A stretch of DNA of 64,000 nucleotides from Cliona cf. orientalis (Eukaryota > Porifera > Demospongiae > Clionaida > Clionaidae), in the NCBI GenBank assembly GCA_963930775.1, contig OZ005690.1:5502225-5566224 (forward strand). Direction: 5' to 3'. The notes under the pieces are model-generated. The model made no database searches and was not told the origin of the DNA. It saw only the letters and a program-made list of their open reading frames with translations. This document shows, piece by piece, positions 46,735-56,100 of the stretch. Position numbers and translations under genes: made by a program. Position 1 is the first letter of the stretch; every line of letters begins with the position of its first letter.

Positions 46735-49700
46735 AGTGCGAGCTCGCCAAAGAAAGCGAACCGAGAAAATCGCCATATCTCATCGATAGTCCACGATGTC
46801 TTCTACGCTAGGTTCGAATTCTGGGTCCCAACAACCTTTCATGCGCGCTAAACATTTTGAAACAGTTTCACAGGAATTACATCATAAGTTTCATCGTAGG
46901 TTTCATCATAATTTCATCATAGCGAGAGCCGAATTCTTTGTTTCTAATTGGGACTCTGGACGTAATGAACAACTAAGAGACTACATCCCGAGTCCCTCAT
47001 GAAAAGTAGCCGCCATAAACTCGAACTAGGACACGTCGACAAACTGCGCATGCTCCGTACACGCGTATATTGGGGTGCGCGGCTTGAGCCTGTGCTCGAC
47101 TGAATAGGGAAATCCCCCTGCCCTGAAAGCGAGCTCGCTAGAGAAAGCGAACTGAGAAAAACGCCATAAGGATATCATCGGATAGTCTACGATCTCTTCT
47201 ACGCTAGGTTCGAATTCTGGGTCCCAACGACCTTTCATGCGCGCTAAACATTTTGAAGCAGTATTCAGAGCAATTACATCATAAGTTTCATCATAGGTTT
47301 CATCATCATTTATCATATTTCATCATAATTTCATCATAGCGAGGGCCGAATTCTTTTTTGCGAATTGGGACTCGGGATATAATGAACAACCTAGAGACTA
47401 CGTCCAGCAGGGGCGGATACAGGGGGAGGGCTAAGGGGGCTGTAGCCCTCCCCCTCAACCCCAAATATAGGCCGTATTTAATATAAAACTGAACTGTAGC
47501 CCCCCCTCTAGCCCCCAATCGTAGACTTACCATGAAACTGACAATAAAAATGCACCAAAAACGTTGAAAACTAGCCTTACTGTAGCCGTTTGTGTTCGTT
47601 TACGGCCGTTTTGTGGGCGTGGTCATTGAAAGTGGGCGTGGCCTAATTTTCCCGCGCGCTTCGCGCGCGATTCTAGCCCCCTCCCTCACAAATACTTGTA
47701 TCCGCCCCTGTCCAGAGTCCCTCACGAATACGCCGCCATAAATTCGAACTAGGACACATCGACAAACTGCGCATGCTCCGTATACGTGTACAATATTGGG
47801 GCGCGCGGCTTGAGCCGGTTGACCTTCACCTGCCATGTGCTCGACTGAATAGGGAAATCCCCCAGCCCTGAAAGCGAGCTCGCTAGAGAAAGCGAACTGA
47901 AAGAAACGCCATAAGGATATCATCGGATAGTCCACGATCTCTTCTACGCTAGGTTCGAATTCTGGGTCCCAACAATCTTTCATGCGCGCTAAACATTTTG
48001 AAACAGTTTCACAGCAATTACATCATAGGTTTCATCATCAATTACTCATCATTACTCATCAATTACTCATCGCGCGGCCGAATTGTTTTTTTTTTTTGCG
48101 AATTGGGACTCTGGACGTAATGAACAATTAAGAGACTACATCCCGAGTCCCTCATGAAAAGTAGCCGCCATAAATTCGAACTAGGACACGTCGACAAACT
48201 GCGCATGCTCCGTACACGCGTATATTAGGGCGCGCGGCTTGAGCCGGTTGACCTTCACCCGCCATGTGCTCGACTGAATAGGGAAATCCCCCTGCCCTGA
48301 ACGCGAGCTCGCTAGAGAAAGCGAACTGAGAGAAACGCCATAAGGATATCATCGGATAGTCCACGATCTCTTCTACGCTAGGTTCGAATTCTGGGTCCCA
48401 ACAACCTTTTATGCGCGCTAAACATTTTGAAGCAGTATTCAGAGCAATTACATCATAAGTTTCATCATAGGTTTCATCATCATTTCATCATATTTCATCA
48501 TAATTTCATCATAGCGAGGGCCGAATTCTTTTTTGCGAATTGGGACTCGGGATGTAATGAACAACCTAGAGACTACGTCCAGAGTCCCTCACGAATACGC
48601 CGCCATAAATTCGAACTAGGACACATCGACAAACTGCGCATGCTCCGTATACGCGTACAATATTGGGGCGCGCGGCTTGAGCCGGTTGACCTTCACCTGC
48701 CATGTGCTCGACTGAATAGGGAAATCCCCCTGCCCTGAAAGCGAGCTCGCTAGAGAAAGCGAACTGAGAGAAACGCCATAAGGATATCATCGGATAGTCC
48801 ACGATCTCTTCTACGCTAGGTTCGAATTCTGGGTCCCAACAACCTTTCATGCGCGCTAAACATTTTGAAACAGTTTCACAGCAATTACATCATAGGTTTC
48901 ATCATAGGTTTCATCATAGGTTTCATCATCATTTCATCGTAATTTCATCATAATTACCTCATCGCGAGGCCGAATTCTTTTTTGCGAATTGGGACTCTGG
49001 ACGTAATGAACAGTTTAGAGACTACATCCCGAGTCCCTCATAAGTATTGCACCGCGCTTACTGTACGCCGCCATAATTCTAACTTGGACACATTGACAAA
49101 CTGCGCATGCTCCGTATACGTGTATGTTGGGGCGCGCGGCTTGAGCCGGTTGACCCAGATGTGACCTCCATCTGCCATGTGCTAGACTGAACAGGGAAAT
49201 CCCCCCGAGTGCGAGCTCGCCAAAGAAAGCGAACTGAGAAAATCGCCGTATCTCATCGATAGTCCACGATGTCTTCTACGCTAGGTTTGAATTCTGGGTC
49301 CCAAAACCCTGTCATGCGCGCTAAATATTTTGAAGCAGTGTTCACAGCAATTACATCATGAATTTTATCATAAATTTCGTCATTTCAATCTCATCATATT
49401 TCATCATTACTTTCGTCATCAATTACTCATCGCGCGGCCGAATTGTTTTTTGCGAATTGGGACTCGGGATGTAATAATAATAATAATAATAATATTATAA
49501 TGATTACATAGCTCTAGGATATGGCGACCTTTACCGCATTGGCAAAATGTATTCCACCAAAAGCTTCTGCACTACAAAGGTAAAACTTTTATATCCAGCA
49601 AAAATTTCCAAATATACAGTACATAATGTATTGGCACTCACAAATGTAAATGTAGAGCTATAGTACACAATTTGATGCACGATGGAAGCTGGTCTTCATG

Positions 49701-51714
49701 CATACTATAACATGGACACTCAGTGCCTAGTACAATGAACTACCCAACATACCAGTCAATTTCTCAGCATATCCACGTATTTGGTCAGCTACTGCATATT
49801 CCTCCTCCCATTCAAATCGAGTAATGAACATCCTCCATGATGCATATGGACAGTTCCATAGCCAGTATTTGACTCCTTCTCTCTTGCGTTCAGTCTCTCC
49901 AGCATACTTTCCCTCGATCTTACGCAGCTGAGAGTCAGGGAGTAGCAGGATACCCCGCCGCAGTGTTCTCCACTTCACTTGTTTGAGTTCCTTTAGAATA
50001 TTATCCACAGTGAGAGCTGTGGTGGAGAGAAGACACACCTCAATACACTGACCGGTATAGAAGTTCAGTCATTACTGAAACTCCATAATAATTAAATTTT
50101 TTCAATAAGGTACTGTATATAGTGGAATATTTGGTTGGTTATTAGGTCTGCATGCCTACATAATATAATTGTGAGGAAGCATTGGATGCCTTTAATCCAG
50201 ATTCTCTGAAGGAAGGCCAATCTCAACTCACCGTGCTGCTGTTTACGTATCGCTGTTTTATGTTTCCTCTTAGTCCTGGTGGAGTGACCTATCTTGCCAG
50301 TGCCACTGCCGCCGTCTTCCCCAGTCCTGGTGGAGTGACCTGTCCTACTGCCATCTTCACCTAGCTTAGCCACCAATGCTTTAGGCCGCTGTCCTCTGGG
50401 CTCTGTGGTAGATACAAGGATCGCTGTTAACGTTAAATCCGTCTCCACACGTAGTGGCACCTGAGACTGTTCAGTAACTTCTAACGTTTTTATTTCATCC
50501 TGATCTGATATCTCTTTGGGCTTGGCCACACTTGAAGCTGTGGCTGTTGACGTTGGTGAGTGTAGCTAGTTGGCCTTGATCGAGAGGCCTATATGTGTGT
50601 GGCTCTAAAGTAATTGGTCCAGTGGTGGGTGGTGTCACTGAGCGCGTATTCTCCATGGTTGGTGACTGCTGGTACGAGTCGTTTCTTCTTCCCTCGGTCT
50701 TCTTCAAAAACTGCAGACGGTTCCCCATTTTGTCCAAGAAAGTGGGATGAACGATTAGGGAAACACCCTTACAATATCACATGGCATGCAGGATTGGGGG
50801 GGGGGGGGGGGGGGTTAACGGGGATTCCCTGATCATCTGATTTCCTTCGCGCTCATGTATCAGCTAGGATAGTAATTAAAGTTCATGTATTATTAACGGT
50901 TAATAGGCAAATTAGATATCACATGTACACTATAATAATAATAATATTATTATTGTTTTTGTATTAGTGTGAATATCATAATTACATGTACATGTGTATG
51001 CTATCACCTTAAAATGCCACAATTAATTTTTGCTCATGCTTCAGAGAGGAAGCCTCTAGTCATTATTAAAAATTTAATATTGACTAGAGGCTTCCTCTCT
51101 GAAGCATGAGCAAAAATTAATTGTGGCATTTAATAATGACTAGAGGCTTCCTCTCTGAAGCATGAGCAAAAATTAATTGTGGCATTTTAAGGTGATAGCA
51201 TACACATGTACATGTAATTATGATATTCACACTAATACAAAAACAATAATATTATTATTATGGCAGCAAATTCATTTACATGGTAGATTAATGACAACTG
51301 TTAACCGATTATAGGCCAAGAGGTCATGACGTCATACATAATGCCAACGCCGAATTGTATTCAAGAAAGTATAGTGACACAAATAAAGTGTCTTGTACAG
51401 CATAGCAGCACAGCCACACAGGCAGTACAGGCCTTCATGATATGTAAGACAGGTAGCTGCTACTTTATAGTACGCCGCTAGGGCGCTACTATACATACTA
51501 TAAGCTACAAACATACACAAAAGCTTATAAGCTTACTTACCTCCATAATGGCCGCCGTCTTCGAGTCGCTCCCAGGTAAGCGCTTGGCTCTGTTGAAAAG
51601 CTCGTCATATTTGTGTAGGTATAGACCTAGTCTAGCTATATACTTAGCGACAGAGCTGTACCTCCTGCCCTGTGGTAGAAAACGTACCGCTCTCGTACCC
51701 GGATCGATCGCCAT
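40984..51714 (-). CDS. Roc-COR-like GTPase with three death domains, six exons
   Basis: Exons on the minus strand: 51714-51541, 50710-50232, 50016-49753, 45722-45472, 43432-42920, 42897-40984. Exon 1 begins MAIDPGTRAVRFLPQG; exon 2 is a Ser/Thr/Pro-rich linker. Exon 3 is a death domain (ALTVDNILKELKQVKWRTL, GETERKREGVKYWLW, ASWRMFI). Exon 4 is a second (SDIISKVVATLGEDKLGVVL). Exon 5 has the P-loop (LLMYGAAGSGKTS). Exon 6 has switch II (IIDSGGQPQFHEILP), a G4-like IIGTHLD, a COR-like region (DEGVFQPVNIPLKWFALEIL, ILPEVIFADPQVIIDKV), and a final death domain (HQWRDIATHLGFQQTELDNI, WLRAMLSEWLEW). All junction phases match, but exons 2, 4 and 5 each carry a one-base length error (near 50560, 45575 and 43130). 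It is a recent pseudogene, or a gene with assembly indels. Roc-COR GTPases with death domains act as signalling scaffolds. Confidence 0.75.
44160..44654 (+). pseudogene. Coiled-coil plus PHD-like zinc finger, transposase C-terminal remnant
   Basis: Lies antisense in an intron of the Roc-COR-like gene. A highly charged Lys/Glu coiled coil (KRKLEREKKKEREKEMQRK) is followed by a zinc-binding piece: CCHAACFGLY, DREWIECSYSRWIHEECV, ending SALCVCR. The C-terminal order (WIxC, WIHxxC) resembles the finger at the end of pogo/jerky-type DDE transposases and of some MULE proteins. The frame lacks a DDE core, and one expected Cys is Ser-Tyr-Ser-Arg. No TIRs recognised. Probably a transposon tail, though an exonised host gene is possible. 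Confidence 0.4.
45977..49474. repeat. Array of small TIR elements, order C-A-B-A-B-A-B
   Basis: Seven units in an intron of the Roc-COR-like gene: C 45977-46531; A 46547-46965; B 46981-47382; A 47398-48120 (with an insertion); B 48137-48557; A 48573-49006; B 49022-49474. A units start TACGTCCAGAGTCCC and end GGGACTCTGGACGTAA. B units start TACATCCCGAGTCCC and end GGGACTCGGGATGTAA (the first ends GATATAA). Each unit has matching ends and A strictly alternates with B, so the duplicating block was an A-B pair of about 850 bp. Interiors share CTGCGCATGCTCCGTA, GGCTTGAGCC, CGAGCTCGC, TTCTACGCTAGGTTCGAATT and a TTTCATCATAA minisatellite. A 34-base C run lies at 46700-46733. Confidence 0.85.
47408..47710. 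mobile_element. 303-bp hAT-like MITE inserted in the second A unit
   Basis: Perfect 14-bp ends CAGGGGCGGATACA and TGTATCCGCCCCTG, flanked by direct repeat TCCAG (47403-47407, 47711-47715). The uninterrupted A units read TACGTCCAGAGTCCC at this point, giving the empty site. CAGGGGCGG-type ends are typical of hAT elements. A 5-bp duplication is shorter than the usual 8 bp and may indicate a distinct hAT lineage. Confidence 0.9.
50937..51262. repeat. 326-bp palindrome with about 130-bp arms
   Basis: The left arm (50937-51069) and right arm (51129-51262) are nearly perfect reverse complements (AATATCATAATTACATGTAC with its mirror, GCTCATGCTTCAGAGAGGAA with its mirror). The 60-bp centre is itself a second copy of the inner part of the right arm (GACTAGAGGCTTCCTCTCTG), so the right side carries a tandem duplication. 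It lies in intron 1 of the Roc-COR-like gene. Confidence 0.85.
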
Positions 51715-51956
51715 TATCGTCGATCTTCACAAAAACATTTTTAGAAGCGAGCGGTGGGTTGGGCCAACCGTGACCTCACGCCACAGGTATGCAAGGGAGG
51801 CCCCCTAGTAGTCATAGACAGGAAGCCAAAGCTATGGCTTCTCGTTCTTTGGAATGTAGGCGGTGCCATAGCGCTAATATAGCTATACTGGCTCGATTTC
51901 GCGCCTATGGCGGTTCGCGTGCATGACACGAAATCGCGCCTATGGCGTATAATCGG
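51305..51956. mobile_element. TTAA-flanked TIR insert carrying exon 1 of the GTPase gene
   Basis: TTAA occurs at 51301-51304 and 51957-51960; the enclosed segment begins CCGATTATA and ends TATAATCGG. Flanks join to match the duplicated DNA near 38215-38240 (ACTGTAAAGAAATAATAACA), which lacks the insert. Inside lies the exon 51714-51541 with a GTAAGT donor, and a repeated CGCGCCTATGGCG motif near the right end. TTAA duplications are typical of piggyBac- and Kolobok-type elements. No transposase is present. Confidence 0.6.
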
Positions 51957-51960
51957 TTAA

Positions 51961-52310
51961 TTAGAAACAACAACATTAATGTTTATTAGGCAAAGCTTGG
52001 ACTCTGAGTTCGAGTGCAGTAAAGAAAAGCTCCCTTGATTGCCGTTTGCACTAAAGCCACTCGGATAATAATATTTTTATGGTCCTCAGCCAGCTTCAAG
52101 GAGCATACATAATGAACGAAATCGGTTTATCTCGAATGTCACAATCTCCAGATCTGTATATACTAGCTTGATGACTCATGCAATAACAGCACCTCTTCTT
52201 CACCACAATGACAGACTAGTGCAGGCTCTGGACTCGAACTGTAGTAGGTTTGTGATTAACATCACAGAGACACCTCAACTGCCAGCAATGGTTAGCCTGA
52301 GCACAAATTC
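51961..52310 (-). pseudogene. Death-domain exon fragment, second copy
   Basis: Shares ATTAGGCAAAGCTTGGACTC, CACCTCTTCTTCACCACA, GACTCGAACTGTAGTAGG and CACCTCAACTGCCAGCAATG with 38216-38545, and the GTCCTCAGCCAGCTT block with the parent exon near 41110. No open frame. With the 38-kb copy it brackets the complete GTPase gene. Confidence 0.7.
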
Positions 52311-53197
52311 ACACACTAAGTAATTACGTATACACACTAAGATAAAAGAATTTCCATATGAGTAATGTAATGTAAATAAAATAATTCTTGGGGTGTATGG
52401 AACGATAATAATTATGCAATAATTTTTATATGCAGGTGAAGAATAGAAGAAATAAAGAAAATGAAATGTATCAAAACTTTGAATTTCACTTTCACATCTG
52501 AGAAAACTCTGTATTTGTTGTGTTAGAGCCGTGGGGAAAGCCCCTGTTTGTACATAATATGACATTGTGCGTAGTGCCAGTACATTTTCGATTGCATGCT
52601 ATATATGACGTTTCCGCATATGGTATAACGCCCACCTAAATTGAAAACAAACACTGCCATCACTGTCATCACTAGGAACACTGTACTATAACTAATGAAT
52701 TAATTATGGGATAATTATGTGTAATAATGATGTCATCAAAGGAACTGATACATACAGAATCTACCTACCCCTAGCCAGAGCCGAGATATTCCCGATTTAC
52801 TGGAGACCCTTATTATGTCTATCTCATTCACGTAGTTCATACCCGTTTATACGTGGGGCTCGCCCTAATTATACAATGAAGCTACTGTTGGGATGTGGTA
52901 ATTGTTTCGTATGGAATCAATTGTGGACAGGCGCTTGCATGCAGAGATATAATATTATTATTAAAATTACTACTTCAAGCAATCTGCAGGACTTGCTTAT
53001 TATAATGATTAGCTATAGCTATGAGGTTGGACTCGAGTATTACCAATTTCAAGGGGTCCTCAAAAGTTTATGTCACAGGAGCATTGTGTTATGTGTACCA
53101 AGTCTTGCCCCCCCCCCCCCCCCCCCCCCCCATCTTGATTATGTTAATTATGTCATAAAACTTCTTTCAAAAAAAATCAAAAAAAACTATTATTGAT
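52311..53197. other. Intergenic, 24-base C run
   Basis: No gene recognised; the 159-residue plus frame 52717-53196 reads through the poly-C run (53108-53131) and has no family features. Confidence 0.55.
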
Positions 53198-56100
53198 CTA
53201 GGCAAGAAAACTCAAATCAGCGAAGGGGTTAGCACCAGGTGCTGGTTTGTTTGGTGCTGCAGTCTGTTGCTGCTGAGGCTGTGGCATTAGAGGTTGTCCT
53301 GCTCCCCCTCCCATCATGAGGCTAGCTGCAGTTGGAGGAAGACTAGAGCCACCTTGAAATGCTACACCAGTGTTAGCACCACCTCCAGATATGTTAGTCG
53401 ACCACGATGCACCTCCTCCCATTGCTCCCTGTCCCATTCCCATTCCACTTTGCATTTGGGTGGGTCCCATTCCAGTCTGCATTGGTTGCATTCCCATTCC
53501 ACCCATGTTCTGTCCACTTCCAGCAATACCAGTAGATCCTAAACTCATATTCGAACTTCCAGCAATATTGGATGACCAACCCCCAGCAGTCTGACTCTGA
53601 GACTGCTGTACTCCACCACCATACAAAGTCTGTCCTGAGCTTTGTGCGCTAATGTTTGACGACCATCCGGTACTAGCGTTTCCAATGGGCTGTCCACTGC
53701 TAGGCTGTGGCTGTTGCTGTTGTTGTGTAGGTACCATTGGTTGCAGTAGCCCTCCACCACCAACCCCAGATCCACCCATACCTCCCTGCATCGACTGGTT
53801 TGAAAATTGCTGCTGCTGCTGTTGTGTATTGTTCGTTCGCATTCCACTAAAGAGTCCACTAGTGTCACCAGTTCCGCTCATAGTACCACTGCTGCCTGGA
53901 TAGGATGGATTCAACGTTGATCTATTGCCCTGTGTCTGTTGGTTAAAACCACCAGTACCTCCAGTCTGAGTCTGCATTCCACTAAACAAAGAGCCAGATG
54001 TTGACACTGAACTTGTATTGTTGCTAACTCCCATCATGCTCAGACCAGACTGAGGTTTTGTAGGCTGGAGCATCCCACTCCCTCCTCCTCCTCCGCTGCC
54101 AAATCCAGTCTGACTCGTTTGTCCAGTTCGTCCAGTAAGCAGACCAAAATCGCCAAGTCCCGAGCCACCGCCACTACCACTCATAGTCCCAGTTTGCTGG
54201 GACCTCACTGTGGGTGGAGTATATCCCGATTGTACATCCATACCTCCAGACAGATTGGACAATGTCGCCTGTTTGGGAGCTAGAGGAGCATATTTTGATG
54301 GCTGCAGTGTCGAGCCTGAGCTTGGTGTAGCAGATGGAGGTGTTGGTTGGAGAGTAGGGGGCTGAAGGGTAGTCGGCTGGAGACGTTGCTGCTGCTGTGG
54401 GGATAATGATGCTTGTTGAAATCCCCCTGGTCTTGGGAATTGTGGGCTTGGAGTGTTGTTGGAGGTAGAAGATGATAGTCCCATTCCGAAATTAGAATTG
54501 GATGGTCCCATTCCCATTCCAACAGCTGGAGAGGCGCTCTTGTTGGCAGTGGGAGGTGTGGCCGAGGAGGCTGACAGTGTAGAGGCCATGTCATTGACAG
54601 TGAGCCCACTCAATAGGTCAGAGGTACCAGACTGCATAATGGTACAACGTTCAAGATTATGTACAATGTATGTCAGTGGATATAGTATATTATTACATGA
54701 CATTGTGTGATGGAATGACATGCCAACTACATGCAATTTTCTAAGCAAAATTATTATATGTACTGTACTTTAACAGCACCTTATAGCATGCAGCAAACAG
54801 CTAATTTACAGATTGTACATGTATAATAATACCGTAAAGTCTGGTTAATAAGCGCATGCGCTTATCGCTCTCGGTGGTAAGGAATATGCGCCTATTAGGC
54901 GATGTGCGCTTAATAGAGAGTGAAGTTTTGGCCCCGCCCACTGCCAGCACGTTCGAGCGCTCAATGATAAAGCAAGCATGAACACAGCATTTCTTGGACT
55001 AAGCTCTGTATTAAATAGTTCATGGGAGTATGATCGGAAGCCATCGCTGGAAGAAAACTGTGGAAAAATTAATAGCCGATTTCTTTGGCGCTCGCTTCGG
55101 TCAAGGCAGAGGTCAAGAGTCCGAACCCGAAGTGTTGAGTATAGCCGATCTCATGCAGCTGGCAATCCGAAAATAGATTGGTAAATTAGTTATAGCCATG
55201 TAGAGCATGGAACCCTCTTGATCGAACGATGACTATTACTGTCGTCTTTTATTGGGCACATGCGCTTATTAGACAATACTTTATAACAGGAAGGAAGCAT
55301 GCGCTTATTAAAAAATATGCGCTTAATAAGCATGTGCGCTTATTAACCAGACTTTACGGTATTTCTCAGAGGAAACTGGTGACTCCTAGCTAGCATAATA
55401 GATGCTCTGTCGTACATGTATGCACCTACCTCTTGTTTCTTGGGGTTCCCCCAGTTGATGGTAGTAGGGGAAGTCCCCCTGCGAGGGCCGGATGCAGGGG
55501 ATTCCCCACCCCCAGAGAACATCTGTTCCAGTTTGTTGACAGTGTCGTCCATAGCCTTGGCCTCCGATACCTCACGAGCAAACTCAACCGTAGACCTGGA
55601 CAGGCAATATTATAAAGTCGAGATCACAAGAAAATAGGTACACTGTTTGTAACAATACTAGGTCTATGCCCCTAAATATACTCAGCGGAATGGATGCAAC
55701 GAACATTTTCTAAATGCTTGAGTCTTACAGATTTAGCAAAAATTCATAAATGCTTATATAAACACATAAACCTTAGTTAAATCTTCCAAAAACAGCTAGG
55801 TCATTAACATGGGAAGTTTATATAAATAATATTATGCAAAATTATCGTCATGTATTGATTAGATATCACCCCACCTGAGATCGTAATTGTACTTACTTTG
55901 TTTGCTCCTCCATCTTTGATAGCTGGTCAAGGTGAGCCTGCTGCTCCATCTCCACCTTATGAAGCATCTCACGAATCACCTTCATGAACTGGTTGAACTG
56001 TTGTGCATGTATATCACATGATATCATGAAATACATTTACAAGGGGTGGGATATTAATACAGTAATGTTAGTGTAGCAGGTTGGCATGACATGGTTAGTG

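Noticed and set aside
46800-49300. GGTTCGAATTC in every array unit, similar to a tRNA/SINE B box
   Set aside because: No matching A box or cloverleaf was found upstream, so an RNA polymerase III promoter is not supported.
45977-49474. Regularly spaced repeats resembling a CRISPR or satellite array
   Set aside because: Units are 400-560 bp with their own inverted ends; there are no short repeats with unique spacers.
52717-53196. 159-residue plus-strand frame
   Set aside because: It depends on a poly-C run and AT-rich filler; no domain and no splice context.
53198-54631. Long antisense frames opposite the Gln/Gly-rich exon
   Set aside because: They mirror the CAG/GGA-rich codons of the real exon and have no conserved motifs.
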